This document shows, piece by piece, positions 11,085 to 23,780 of a stretch of 64,000 nucleotides of DNA. Source of the stretch: Allolobophora icterica (Eukaryota > Annelida > Clitellata > Crassiclitellata > Lumbricidae); assembly GCA_963556255.1 (NCBI GenBank), contig OY744606.1:4547192-4611191 (forward strand), written 5' to 3'. Positions within the stretch are counted from its first letter, which is position 1. The number at the start of each line of letters is the position of its first letter. Position numbers and translations under genes: made by a program. The notes beneath the pieces were generated by a model. It had not been told where the DNA came from. It saw only the letters and a list, made by a program, of their open reading frames with translations, and searched no databases.

Positions 11085-11334
11085 TACTTTACAAATTCTT
11101 TGTCGCGGTTTGTTTAGTACTTTGATCGGTTAACATGGTTGCAAAAATAAATGCTTACATAAACCTTCGTTTGCAATAGGTCATGAATCACACACTGCAA
11201 GATGGTATAGTGCCTTAGACGATATCTATAGCCTAGACTTACTCTAAAGGGAAATGTAGCCAAATTAATCAATTTTTTAAGAAAACCCTTGACCTAAACG
11301 AAGAACATTAAGACAACCTGGGAGGCAGAAATGC

Positions 11335-11465
11335 ATTTAAAGTGTTGGCGACTTCACTTTCTTGTCCTTAGCGTATGAGGCCAGTCTTCTCTCTAACCAT
11401 CTGTTCTTCCAGCCGACAATGCACGGTCTTACTCATGTTACAGCTAAGGGGCACCAGCGTAATGG
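11335..11465 (-). repeat. SINE body fragment
   Basis: The reverse complement matches the body of the tRNA-derived SINE at 58018-58230 and 63640-63800 (CGCTGGTGCCC, GACTGGCC, GAAGTCGC.AACACTT). The tRNA-like head is absent. Confidence 0.65.
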
Positions 11466-11735
11466 AAATCTTGATGTTTTTTGCCTATAATGTAGACCTA
11501 TATCAATATTAAGACGAGTCGTTTGCCTTTAATTTACTAGGCCTACAATGGGTGACTGGTCGATTAAAACAACAGTAGGCCTAAATGTCAACCTCCGACA
11601 TTTCTTATCGCAAAATAAAAAGCTGCATCAGTATACGGGCGCTACATCATGTAAAACCCGCAAGAGAAGAAAAGTTGTCGCAGTTTTGACCACGTGCATA
11701 ATTATAATACACTAAGTGGAGTGCAGTGAGCAGTG

Positions 11736-11930
11736 TGATTCTCGTTAACGTTAACGATAACGAAAATGTTCGTTAACGAACAAAAAATGATTTCGTTAAC
11801 GATAACTATAGCTATAACTAAAAAATATCATTAACTATAACTATAACTATAACGAAAATAACACTAACGAAAATTCATCGGTAATGTCGTTAATGAAATA
11901 AAAAGTGCAATATCGATAAACATAATGAGA
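11736..11930. repeat. TAACTA/GTTAACG simple repeat block
   Basis: Runs of GTTAACGATAACG pass into TAACTATAACTATAAC. A similar block, also next to a GTGATTCTC-type end, is at 33860-34028, so both may be copies of one non-coding element. It is not a TTAGGG-type telomeric repeat. Confidence 0.65.
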
Positions 11931-12035
11931 ACGTTTAAATGCGCTACAGCAGCCTATGTTCGCTCCTAATTTTGGATTTGTGAATTAAGCCAGTAGGCTA
12001 GTAGTAGCTCATTCATCAATATTTATAGAATTGAT

Positions 12036-15000
12036 GCCCAGCCAGCACACCGACATCGGGCCAATGTTTGCCCAATGTCACAAAAGCCACTAACGTTGGC
12101 CCTATGTTGTCCCTATGTCGAATGCAATATTGGCGTAATGTAGGGTGTACGACGTGTATTCCACGTATACTTTTTCATAGCCATAGAACATGTATTTTAA
12201 CTTAATTCCGTTTTCACCTATTAAAGAGTGCCAGGAACAAAGAATTCTGCACATGTGAACACTTAGATATAATATAATTTCCGATATTTATCAAGTTTCT
12301 TACATACGTCGGACCAATGCTGGGCCAACGTCGGATCTATTCATACTCACAGAATGTGTATTTTAACTCAATACCGATTTTGTCTGTTGAAGCGTGCCAT
12401 GGACAAAGAATTCTACATTATATTGACATTTATATATGAGAAACTTTCCGATATTTCTGATGCATGTCACATACGTCGGACCAATGTTGCGCCAACATAC
12501 AGAATACCAACATTGGGCTAACGTTGACCCAATGTCAAAAAATCACTAACGTTGGCCCTATGTTGTCCCTATGTCGAATGCAATATTGGCACATTGTAAG
12601 GTTTACAACGTGTATCCAACGTATACTTTTTGTATCGGTAGAATAGGTATTTTCACTAAATTCAATTTTGTGTCTATTTAAGGATGCCAGGAGCAGAGAA
12701 TTCGGCATATGTAAACATTTATATATCATAAAATTTTCAATATTTCTGACGCATGTCACATACGTCGGACCAATGCTCAACCAACGTCACACGTCATACA
12801 GAATACCAACATAGGACCGACGTTGACCCAATGTCAAAAAATCACTAACGTTGGCCCTATGTTGTCCCTATGTCGAATGCAATATTGGCGTAATGTAGGG
12901 TGTACGACGTGTATTCCACGTATACTTTTTCATAGCCATAGAACATGTATTTTAACTTAATTCCGTTTTCACCTATTAAAGAGTGCCAGGAACAAAGAAT
13001 TCTGCACATGTGAACACTTAGATATAATATAATTTCCGATATTTATCAAGTTTCTTACATACGTCGGACCAATGCTGGGCCAACGTCGGATCTATTCATA
13101 CTCACAGAATGTGTATTTTAACTCAATACCGATTTTGTCTGTTGAAGTGTGCCATGGACAAAGAATTCTACATATATTGACATTTATATATGAGAAACTT
13201 TCCGATATTTCTGATGCATGTCACATACGTCGGACCAATGTTGCGCCAACATACAGAATACCAACATTCATCTCATACAGAATACCAACATAGGACCGAC
13301 GTTGACCCAATGTCAAAAAATCACTAACGTTGGGCCTATGTTGTCCCTATGTCGAATGCAATATTGGCGTAATGTAGGGTGTACGACGTGTATTCCACGT
13401 ATACTTTTTCATAGCCATAGAACATGTATTTTAACTTAATTCCGTTTTCACCTATTAAAGAGTGCCAGGAACAAAGAATTCTGCACGTGTGAACACTTAG
13501 ATATAATATAATTTCCGATATTTATCACGTTTGTGACGTTTCTTACATACGTTGGACCAATGCTGGGCCAACGTCGGATCTATTCATACTCACAGAATGT
13601 GTATTTTAACTCAATACCGATTTTGTCTGTTGAAGCGTGCCATAGACAAAGAATTCTACATATATTGACATTTATATATGAGAAACTTTCCGATATTTCT
13701 GATGCATGTCACATACGTCGGACCAATGTTGCGCCAACATACAGAATACCAACATTCACCTCATACAGAATACCAACATAGGGCTAACGTTGACCCAATG
13801 TAAAAAAATCACTAACGTTGGCCCTATGTTGTCCCTATGTCGAATGCAATATTGGCGTAATGTAGGGTGTACGACGTGTATTCCACGTATACTTATTCGT
13901 AGCCATAGAACATGTATTTTAACTTAATTCCGTTTTCACCTATTAAAGAGTGCCAGGAACAAAGAATTCTGCACATGTGAACACTTAGATATAATATAAT
14001 TTCCGATATTTATCAAGTTTCTTACATACGTCGGACCAATGCTGGGCCAACGTCGGATCTATTCATACTCACAGAATGTGTATTTTAACTCAATACCGAT
14101 TTTGTCTGTTGAAGCGTGCCATGGACAAAGAATTCTACATATATTGACATTTATATATGAGAAACTTTCCGATATTTCTGATGCATGTCACATACGTCGG
14201 ACCAATGTTGCGCCAACATACAGAATACCAACATTCATCTCATACAGAATACCAACATAGGACCGACGTTGACCCAATGTCAAAAAATCACTAACGTTGG
14301 CCCTATGTTGTCCCTATGTCGAATGCAATATTGGCGTAATGTAGGGTGTACGACGTGTATTCCACGTATACTTTTTCATAGCCATAGAACATGTATTTTA
14401 ACTTAATTCCGTTTTCACCTATTAAAGAGTGCCAGGAACAAAGAATTCTGCACATGTGAACACTTAGATATAATATAATTTCCGATATTTATCAAGTTTC
14501 TTAGATACGTCGGACCAATGCTGGGCCAACGTCGGATCTATTCATACTCACAGAATGTGTATTTTAACTCAATACCGATTTTGTCTGTTGAAGTGTGCCA
14601 TGGACAAAGAATTCTACATATATTGACATTTATATATGAGAAACTTTCCGATATTTCTGATGCATGTCACATACGTCGGACCAATGTTGCGCCAACATAC
14701 AGAATACCAACATTCATCTCATACAGAATACCAACATAGGACCGACGTTGACCCAATGTCAAAAAATCACTAACGTTGGGCCTATGTTGTCCCTATGTCG
14801 AATGCAATATTGGCGTAATGTAGGGTGTACGACGTGTATTCCACGTATACTTTTTCATAGCCATAGAACATGTATTTTAACTTAATTCCGTTTTCACCTA
14901 TTAAAGAGTGCCAGGAACAAAGAATTCTGCACGTGTGAACACTTAGATATAATATAATTTCCGATATTTATCACGTTTGTGACGTTTCTTACATACGTTG

Positions 15001-15835
15001 GACCAATGCTGGGCCAACGTCGGATCTATTCATACTCACAGAATGTGTATTTTAACTCAATACCGATTTTGTCTGTTGAAGCGTGCCATAGACAAAGAAT
15101 TCTACATATATTGACATTTATATATGAGAAACTTTCCGATATTTCTGATGCATGTCACATACGTCGGACCAATGTTGCGCCAACATACAGAATACCAACA
15201 TTCACCTCATACAGAATACCAACATAGGGCTAACGTTGACCCAATGTAAAAAAATCACTAACGTTGGCCCTATGTTGTCCCTATGTCGAATGCAATATTG
15301 GCGTAATGTAGGGTGTACGACGTGTATTCCACGTATACTTATTCGTAGCCATAGAACATGTATTTTAACTTAATTCCGTTTTCACCTATTAAAGAGTGCC
15401 AGGAACAAAGAATTCTGCACATGTGAACACTTAGATATAATATAATTTCCGATATTTATCAAGTTTCTTACATACGTCGGACCAATGCTGGGCCAACGTC
15501 GGATCTATTCATACTCACAGAATGTGTATTTTAACTCAATACCGATTTTGTCTGTTGAAGTGTGCCATGGACAAAGAATTCTACATATATTGACATTTAT
15601 ATATGAGAAACTTTCCGATATTTCTGATGCATGTCACATACGTCGGACCAATGTTGCGCCAACATACAGAATACCAACATTGGGCTAACGTTGACCCAAT
15701 GTCAAAAAATCACTAACGTTGGCCCTATGTTGTCACTATGTCGAATGCAATATTGGCACAATGCAAGGTTTGCAACGTGTACCCCACGTAAACTTTTTAT
15801 ATCCGTAGAATTAAGGAGTTTTACTTATTTCAGTT
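12036..15835. repeat. Satellite array with ~480-bp monomers and 1446-bp higher-order repeat
   Basis: Monomers of 479 or 488 bp recur with anchor points at 13218, 13706, 14185, 14664, 15152 and 15631. The spacing 488-479-479-488-479 and shared variants show a three-monomer higher-order unit of 1446 bp present about twice (from about 13072 and 14518). Each monomer consists of two related halves of about 240 bp with ACGTTGG.CC.ATGTT motifs. The first ~1 kb (12036-13070) holds diverged monomers. The left edge carries CCCAGCCAGCACA, also found inverted at the end of the array at 33300. Open frames in it are repeat artefacts. Confidence 0.9.
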
Positions 15836-15839
15836 TTTG

Positions 15840-16425
<586 letters not shown>

Positions 16426-16452
16426 GTCTGCTAGTGGGCGTCAGACATCCAG

Positions 16453-18389
16453 TAGGGTGCTCCAGAATACAATGGGTTTCCAAAAAGTTCATAAAAATAC
16501 TGCTCCCTGGCGATTTTCCCATTCCATTTATCACTTTGTTCAACTGTACCAATTTGCAGACAAATTGAAAAAGGTTAAGCCTTGCCACCGGCACAAAAAT
16601 GTTATATGTGAAAATAAGCGAATTTGCTTAAAATCGGCAATATCATGTAGGAAAAACGTAATTATTTTCATGATGATTAACTTCATTTGTGAACTATTTT
16701 ATGTGCTTGGCGAAATTTATTATATAGAATTTTAAGTGCCCTGAGTCTTCATTTGCTTAGTGAACAACTGAACACGGATAAACCAGGTTTAAGAAGTGAT
16801 GATGAAGTTAGATGACTTCTTGTTGGGAGGCCAATTGCCAGCCAACAGAATTTCTACAAAAGGAGATGCTCTGTGTTTGTTCTTTCATCTGAAAAATGGT
16901 CCAATGGAGCAAGAAAAACATGTAAATTTTAAAGGAGCGATTGCAGAGAAAGTACTAGCAGCAGTGCAAAAAAGAATGGGGTAAGGCTGGAATTGTCATA
17001 CAACGAAAAGACAAGGCCAAGGTCAAGATTCGGGATCTCTACGAGGATTATCAGTTCATCTAGAAGCGAAAGGGTGCACATCAAATCAAGAAAAAGAAAT
17101 TAAGTTCATTGAAGAACTGAAGAACTACTTTAATATTGCACACCAAGATGCTCAAAAGAAGATTATAAATGACCGCCTACGCAGCCAGCAACAGACAGAC
17201 GAAGATGTGGCATTTCTAGCAGCCCTGCAAGAACAGAAGACTGTACACATGGAATCCGAGGATAAAGGCTAAAACTAGAAGTAGACAATAAAATGCTGAG
17301 AGACTCTTTCGACTTGGTCAGAGAAGCGAGAGAAGAGAAAAGAAAGATCTGCGCTTCGGCATCTTTTAACAATGCAGAAGATCTACTGCCAGACCCACTT
17401 AACTTAATCCCGGAAGAATCCGATGGCGATTTTGCATGCCCGTCTCATTCAGATGAAATGCCTAAGAGCAATTGCTCATAACAATATAACATTACAACTT
17501 CTGTAAATGAGATAAACACAACCACTGGAAACTGAAATTCCAGTATTTCTGCAATTGAATGCACTCACAAAACTGATTCATTTGATTGACGAAGAAGTCA
17601 TTGCTTATGTTCAACCTACTTAATAGTGAAAGTGACTGGCTCAGCTTACCACCAGCACATGCAGTGGATAACTGTTGACGATTTCCAATCAATCAGTCAA
17701 TCCATCAATCAATCAATTTCGTTTATCCTAACCAAGCTGACATGTGCGCAACTTGTTACAGAGTTAAGGTAGATGCAATAATATACTGTCATCAAATATG
17801 ATCCCGGCCTACGGGATTTATATAAAAATAATAATTATGCAAATATGCCACGACAGAAGGGAAGCATCAGTCGTCTGAGAAGATACATTGACTATCTGTA
17901 TCTAATACAGTTTAATATGCGGAATATATGAATAGCATAATATTTCAGTTCGGTACATAGTAATTCTAGATTAGTAGGCAATTATACTTTGTTGGTTAAT
18001 CAGTTCTTATATTTATATTGAATTCTGGATATGAAATTGCGATCATCCTTCTCGGGGAGTTGGAGTTGGCAAGCAGCCATGTTTGTTCGTCATGTAAAAG
18101 TGCTGAATGATTTGAAACTGATAACAGACTTTGCAAATGCAATCACAAAGGACAATGACAGTTTATGCTGCAGGTGATTGAAGCTCATAGACGCAGACGT
18201 CCAGATTTCACTAAGGAAACTCATAACGGTGTAACAGGGTTATTGTTGAAACTTCATCGGGCTGGTGGCAAGGCTTAACCTTAATTTAAAAACCTCAAAT
18301 TTGGATTTTTAGACTCATCTGTATGAGACGCATGGGAAAATGTCCGGGGAGAAATGAATTTTCAACTTTTAGTTTTTTGGAGCACCCTA
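16453..18389. mobile_element. 1.9-kb DNA transposon with exact 8-bp target duplication
   Basis: The terminal inverted repeat TAGGGTGCTCCA (16453-16464) is mirrored at 18378-18389, and ACATCCAG flanks both ends (16445-16452 and 18390-18397). Eight-base duplications and the TAGGG start fit hAT-like elements, though other superfamilies also make 8-bp duplications. Inside is a broken coding region (16796-17480). The element sits inside a short dispersed repeat whose two halves are 16412-16452 and 18390-18560. Confidence 0.85.
16796..17480 (+). pseudogene. Broken protein-coding remnant inside the transposon
   Basis: An initial 62-codon frame (FLLGGQLPAN, then GDALCLFFHL and a Lys/Glu-rich part) is followed after a +1 shift by WGKAGIVIQRKDKA. 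Another frame carries FIEELKNYFNIAHQDA, then an acidic Gln/Arg-rich segment and a stop at about 17271. A last piece covers 17293-17481. The order (short conserved start, basic region, FxxELxxxFxIAHxDA) recalls an invertebrate protein group I have seen associated with repeats, but I cannot name it. At least two frameshifts and one in-frame stop mean it is not functional. I do not recognise a catalytic transposase core. Confidence 0.5.
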
Positions 18390-18560
18390 ACATCCAGTCT
18401 CGCTGTCAAGACCTGAAACCTCAAGACCAAGACCACGATCCCACTTTTCGCCCATCCAAATTTCGGATTTCGCAAATGTCGGTAATTGGGCGTCCGACAT
18501 CAAACCCAAGTGGGCTCGATATGGGCAGCCCAAGCCCATGAGCCCACCTCTCGCCCACCA
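18390..18560. repeat. Dispersed GGGCCCA-type repeat, right part
   Basis: CGCAAATGTC..TTGGGCGTCCGACATC at 18470-18505 repeats the sequence just left of the transposon (16419-16450). Together they form the host repeat interrupted by the 16453-18389 insertion. GGGC/GCCC motifs dominate. Confidence 0.5.
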
Positions 18561-19130
18561 AAAGTCGGACAGGCAGACAGACAGTCTGCCTATCCGTCTT
18601 CAAATCTGTCTGTCTGTCTGTCTTCATATCTGTCTGCCTGTCTGTCTTCAAATCTGTCCGCCTGTCTGTCTGCCTTTTTGTCTTCAGATCTGTCTGTCTG
18701 TAGACAGGCAGACAGACAGATTTGAAGACAGACAGAGAGATTTGAACACAGACAGCCAGGATACATACAGATTTGAAGACAGGCAGGCAGACAGACAGAC
18801 AGATTTGAAGACAGACAGGCAGACAGACAGAGAGGTTTGAAGACAGGCAGGCAGGCAGACAGTCAGATTTGACCTCCCCGGACTCTGACCTGGCACCCGA
18901 ACGGATAAGGCGGACATGGCTATTGCGGACTTGATTTGATATAGCGCCGGTGATTAAGCTGGTCTCCCTGACGTGGCCTTTGTGTGGCGCTGAGAAATTT
19001 CGGAGATTTACATTACATTACATTTGAAGACAGGCAGGCAGACAGACAGACAGATTTGAAAACAGACAGACAGACAGGCAGGCATGCAGATGGATGAATG
19101 GATGGATAAATGGATGGATGCATGGATGCA
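18560..19130. repeat. Inverted (TCTG)n / (CAGA)n minisatellite
   Basis: TCTG-rich units with TCTTCAAATC spacers at 18595-18705 are followed by the inverted form, CAGA-rich units with GATTTGAAGA spacers, at 18705-18875 and again at 19023-19085. The two halves could fold back. A diverged GAGCGCC-family repeat (18938-19020) separates the blocks, and (GGAT)n follows at 19085-19130. Confidence 0.85.
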
Positions 19131-19139
19131 TGTATGTAT

Positions 19140-19380
19140 GTGTTATGTGATCTCTATGTTCTTCTCTTTCGCCCTCTGATGTGCATTGCAGATCGTTTGC
19201 CCTTTGTACCGTATTAGACCAGTATAGCCAAATATTCTGCCTGCGCTGCTGTCAGAGAGAGGTCAGAGGTGGCCATGCAGGGATCACGAACTCTGAGTCA
19301 TGTTGAAGGCCTCAGACTTTTAAGCATTACATATATACATATATAGCTTTTCGACACCCGGCTCATGTGTGTAAGTAAGT
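19140..19380. other. No gene recognised
   Basis: Unique-looking sequence between microsatellites with no coding signal. Confidence 0.3.
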
Positions 19381-20282
19381 AAATATGTTTGCATGCATGT
19401 ACGTACGAACGTATATAAACTACATATGTATGCATGTATGTATATGTGTATGAATGTACGTATGTTTGTATGCATGTGTGTATGTATGTATGTATGTGTA
19501 CATGTATGCGTGTATGTGGGCACGTATTTATGTAAGTATTTAAGTATGTGTATATATGTATGTATGTGTCGGCATGAATGTATATATGTATGTATGTGTG
19601 TATGTATGTACGTACGTATGTGTATATGTGTATGTGTGTATGTGTATATACTTGTATATGTATTTATCTATCAGATATCCATCCATCCATTCATCCATCC
19701 ATCCATTATGTCTTCCTACTCATATTCAGGATTCTAAAAGCATGTATGTTTAAAAAAAACAGTTAACACTTTCCTTGCTATGTAAAAATCCCAAGCATTA
19801 GCATTTGCGCTGACAATAGACAGCGTGCGTTTGTGTGAAGCATCCTATAAGTAGCTTGCTACCAACGATGCTATATAAATTGTCGTAATTAGAATTACAA
19901 TTACAATCCAATGAATCCATCCATCCATCATTCAATCTATCTATTTATCTATCTGTCTGTATATCAGTGTATCTGTCCATCCATCCATCCATCCATCCAT
20001 CCATCCATCCATCCATCCATCCATCCATCATTCAATCTATCTATTTATCTATCTGTCTGTATATCAGTGTATCTGTCCATCCATCCATCCATCCATCCAT
20101 CCATCCATCCATCCATCCATCCATCCATCCATCCATCCATCCATCCATCCATCCATCCATCCATCCATCCATCCATCTATCATTCATCTATCTATCGGAT
20201 ATCCAATCCATCCATCCATCATTTAATCAAACAATCTATCTATCTGTCTATCTGTCTTTCTGTCTGTCTGCCTGTCTGTCTG

Positions 20283-20322
<40 letters not shown>

Positions 20323-20560
20323 CCAGCTACTTATCTGTCTATAACACATCCATCCATCCATCGTCCATCATTCAATCTATATATCTGATGTCTGTCTGTC
20401 TGTCTGTCTGTATGTCTGTATGTGTGTCGGTCCGTCCGTCCGTCCGTCCATCCATCCATCCATCTATCTATCTAACCATCAGATATCCTGCCCATCCATT
20501 GATCCATTTCTCTATCCTTCTATCATCAATCCATCCATTCATCATGCAATCTATCTATCT
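19380..20560. repeat. Microsatellite cluster (TATG, ATCC, TA, TCTG)
   Basis: (TGTA/TATG)n spans about 19385-19665; (ATCC)n 19679-19708; (ATCC)n with ATCT/TCTG variants 19913-20275, including a 74-bp duplicated module (ATTCAATCTATC...GTGTATCTG); (TA)n 20283-20320; mixed TCTG/GTCC/ATCC 20388-20560. Confidence 0.95.
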
Positions 20561-20674
20561 GTGCATAGCATGCTAGGCCTACCTTACTACGCAACTCCCT
20601 TAGCGAGACTGTCTTTCGATCTAAACTCAAAACTTAACTCTTCCAGTCTGCCTATGGCTCTTAATGTTTGCCTG

Positions 20675-20752
20675 GCTTCAATGTGCACTTCTGAACTCTG
20701 TAAGGAGGGCATTATCAAGTTACAGTTGTATTGTATTGTATTCCTACCTGAC
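20675..20752 (+). repeat. SINE 3' tail fragment
   Basis: GTGCACTTCTGAACTCTGTAAGGAGGGC..TTACAGTTGTATTGTATTG matches the reverse complement of 51780-51860. This is a third copy of the SINE tail also seen at 51735-52000 and 56140-56355. Confidence 0.55.
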
Positions 20753-20759
20753 TAGTGGT

Positions 20760-21110
20760 CGTCTTTAGCGTTGTTGCCAGCGTAGCTGCAGCTGCGGATT
20801 TCTCACTAGATCTGGATATTTCGGCCTTCGTCTGGGATGTGGGGATTTTTTGGCCAAATCTGTGGATTTTTGACCATTTTGACTTTTGCATTGTAAATGC
20901 TTGTATTTTGTGTCAAATTATGTGAGCACTGAGCATTAAACACTATACTAGGTTTATATTGTAATTAAATGCTAAAAATAATGCGCTATATAATGTTCGT
21001 TTAGTAGTTTCAAGTCCCATATCAATGACGTCATGAACTGCCTAGTCTCATTCCAAGGTCTTCTAGTGATTGGATTTGTAGTTCATGGTATTTGAAATTT
21101 TTAATGGCGG
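20760..21110. other. No gene recognised
   Basis: TGGGGATTTTT/GTGGATTTTTGACC motifs at 20815-20880 look like degenerate repeat sequence. Nothing else was identified. Confidence 0.3.
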
Positions 21111-21227
21111 ACATTGGCGGTCAATACGATCAATCCCGAGTCATTGTTTCTTCAAGTTATAGACTTAAGCAGGTAAACAGCATATTGTTTACTGTTGAGA
21201 AGTTATTAAAATTAAGATTATCACAAA

Positions 21228-21808
21228 ATGAGCGATGATGAACGTAAGCGAGGTAATAGTAGCGGGCCTAACATTTTCGGCATAACGGCGATCGCCGACC
21301 ACGCCACCGAGTCAAAAGTGGAGCCTGGGGGACGATGTGAAGCGCAGTTAATCCGACGGGTCCGGACCGAATCCCCGAAACCCGAATCCCCGAAACGAAT
21401 TTCGACCGGATCCCCGAAATCGATTAGTGATTAAAATGTAACTGAAAGTAGAAGTCGGATGAATGCAAGGCCACGTTAGATCTATGTCACGTATAAGAGT
21501 TTTCAATTTAACTTTGAATAGTTTTCCGGAGTTCGGCCGCTTTCTAGTAAACTGTTTTCAGGAAATCGGGCTTTTGTGTATTTTCAGCGTTTTCGGGGAT
21601 TCGGGTTTCGGGGATTCGGGTTGACCCCAATCCGACAACAGTTAGGAGATAAAGAAGTCCAATTTCGCAAGGATGTATTAACAGTTTTCTTTAAACTGTG
21701 GGCAAACTTGCGCTATCGGGGTATCGAATGTTATTGACTTCAGGACCCAAATTCAAGGGACTATGTATTACAGGGATCAACGACCAGAACTTCATATCAC
21801 GGGCGGTA
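21228..21808 (+). pseudogene. Unidentified coding frame interrupted by a MITE
   Basis: An ATG at 21228 (context ACAAAATGA) opens MSDDERKRGNSSG and continues to EAQLIR, where a 271-bp MITE (21358-21628) enters. Across the insertion the same frame resumes at the second target-duplication copy and continues QLGDKEVQFRKDVLTVFFKL to a TGA at about 21736. After a one-base shift, a further frame runs to GGCG|GTAAAC near 21805, a possible splice donor. I do not recognise the protein. A second ATG, MADIGGQYDQ at 21114, ends at a possible donor (AAGCAG|GTAAAC, 21172). Either a gene exon broken by the insertion or an older pseudogene. Confidence 0.5.
21358..21628. mobile_element. MITE with 8-bp target duplication AATCCGAC
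   Basis: The ends are inverted repeats built on GAATCCCCGAAACCCGAATC (21374-21393) mirrored at about 21599-21618. An 8-bp direct repeat AATCCGAC flanks it (21350-21357 and 21629-21636). The GGGTC terminus resembles those of the foldback elements at 23141 and 25798. Non-coding. Confidence 0.85.
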
Positions 21809-21869
21809 AACGTTAATTAATTATTTTCAGGATTTAAAAAAAATGAATGGCGTAAATAATTATTTCATC

Positions 21870-22065
21870 CAGTTTCTCATTTGAACTATGTTTCTAGTTT
21901 AGTTTTAATATTACACGTTTTAATCGTTCATCATCCAGCTTCCAGTTTTAGCTCATTTTCATCGCACATCCAGCTTCTATTTTAAGTTTTAATATGACAC
22001 ATTTTCATTGCTGATACAGCTTCTAGTTTGAGGTCTATTTTCTTCGCACATCCAGCTTCAGCATA
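21870..22065. repeat. Repeat related to the 4136-4559 MITE interior
   Basis: Repeated CATCCAGCTTC.A.TTT and TTTTCATCGC units as in 4136-4559. Its terminal inverted repeats are not found, so this is a fragment. Confidence 0.65.
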
Positions 22066-22320
22066 GAGATGGCCAGATGCAAGATGCTTAGAAAAGAGAG
22101 AGAGTGAATGCCAGAGGTAAAAAGAATGTAAAGGCTAGGACCAAGAACAGAACCCTGGGGAACACCATAGTTAATCCCAACCCAGGGCGTTCTTGAGGTA
22201 CTCAGGATCACCCTTTGCGTTCGGTCAGTAAGATAGGATTGGAACCAGCATAGAGGGGGACCAGATAAACCACATGAGATTTGAAGACGGCGAAGAAGAA
22301 TCTCATGATCGACCATATCA
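22055..22320 (-). pseudogene. LINE reverse transcriptase fragment (CR1/L2/Jockey-like)
   Basis: The minus-strand frame reads VDHEILLRRLQ, then WFQSYLTDRTQRV and GVPQGSVLGPSLYILFT. These correspond to the reverse transcriptase palm region before the catalytic YADD motif, typical of CR1/L2/Jockey-group non-LTR elements. The catalytic motif itself is lost by frame decay. Truncated on both sides. Confidence 0.85.
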
Positions 22321-22339
22321 AATTATAATTACAATTATT

Positions 22340-22700
22340 ATTATTAAAGCAGTTTTATATAGCGCCCCTTCAAGACGCCTACTCAGGAGCATTCCCAGCC
22401 CAACCATGGTCGAACAACGCAGTTTTGAGGACAGTAAGAAATGAGATGAAATGAGTAGTCAGTATTTGGCAGAGTGTTGTAGGGAGCCCATTTCAGGTAA
22501 TGGGCTAGCCATAGAGAAGGCACGGCGCTGCCGTACGCTGTCCGCACGCATGGAACAATAAGCTCAGCTGAGCGGAGAGAGCAATGGCGCTGCGAACATG
22601 AGGTGGGACAGCAGAGCTCCCTCAAGTATGGAGGGGCCAAGCCCTCAAAGCATGTGGTGGATAAACCAGAAGAAAACGGCAAGCTTTAGGAAATTGAGTG
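22340..22700. repeat. Probable dispersed repeat, family unknown
   Basis: It starts with TTATATAGCGCCCC, a motif recurring in several repeats here, and continues with sequence of the general type also seen at 49560-49740. No coding function recognised. Confidence 0.35.
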
Positions 22701-23140
22701 GTACTTGGTGAAATGTACTGGAGTGTTTAGATTTTGTGTTCTAGTGTCTTATGTTTCAAACAGGTCCATGATGAGCTGTCTGCAGTAGACGGCATGTTGA
22801 CCACAGCACCAACTTTGAGAAGTAGCTCAACAAAGGCATGTTACAATTCTTTCTTGCTTAATTTTACTTGCTTAAAGTTTGTATGTATGTGTAATCTAGT
22901 TCATCACCTTTACATGTTACACCTCACTTGATCAGGACCTTTTTGACTGCTGTTTTATAAAATTTTGTTTACAGTTACAATAAGGCTTAAAATTGTAAGT
23001 AACTCTGCCTCGTAAAAATTCTTTCATCCAATTCTGCACCACAGGATTTGTTGTAAGTCGGGACTCATAGTTTACTAGGTATTTCTGTTGTTGGACCAAG
23101 ATTTTTGAACGTTTTTCCCTGTATCTGTTCATTCTGTTCA
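22700..23140. other. No gene recognised
   Basis: Sequence flanking the first foldback element. A 66-codon minus-strand frame (22932-23132) is rich in Lys/Arg/Gln but matches no family I know. Confidence 0.3.
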
Positions 23141-23780
23141 GGGGGCATTCCAGGTCAAATCAACACAGTTTTGAATTAAAATCTGCATCACCATCTCCGA
23201 TTTTGATGAAATTTGGCAAGGCGATAGAACCCAATGAGAAACTCTCAAAACCCAAATTTTAGATTTTTTGGTCAACCGGTGTCCGAGATATGGGTCATTG
23301 AACCTCGACCAAAATGGTCTGATTTGCTCCGACCGGACGAGGGTTAAACTGCTGTATCTCAGCTCCTATTGCACCTAGAAACAAAAGTAAGATACCAAAT
23401 TAAAGCTGTGTGAATGCTCTATATGGGCAAGGCATCTAGAAATATCTATTTTGAGTAACCAAATAAATGTGAGCAACTGTAACCTAGTAACACTGACCCA
23501 GGTCACTTTGTACTCTCATAATTTTATGTACTTTTGTCCATTGAAAGATCTCATTGTTCTAAACAACTGGTGAAAATTTCAGAGTGGGATCTCCTATAGT
23601 TTTTTTGCATCACCATCTGCTGATTTTTTGAAAGGTCACCCAAGGGCGCAAATCACTCTGTAAATCAAGGTAGACTAAGTTAAATGATATGGCTTTGATA
23701 GTGTGAGAGTATAATTTTTAATAAAATTAACAATTCAGCTGTCAAATCAACATTCACAGTTCTCCAAGTTTCAGTACTAC

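Noticed and set aside
11736..11930. TAACTA repeats as an internal telomere
   Set aside because: The unit is not TTAGGG/CCCTAA and it is interrupted by GTTAACG units; it behaves as simple repeat in a dispersed element.
13072..15688. A set of repeated 67-82-codon frames
   Set aside because: They recur with the satellite monomer and overlap each other in different frames, so they are repeat artefacts.
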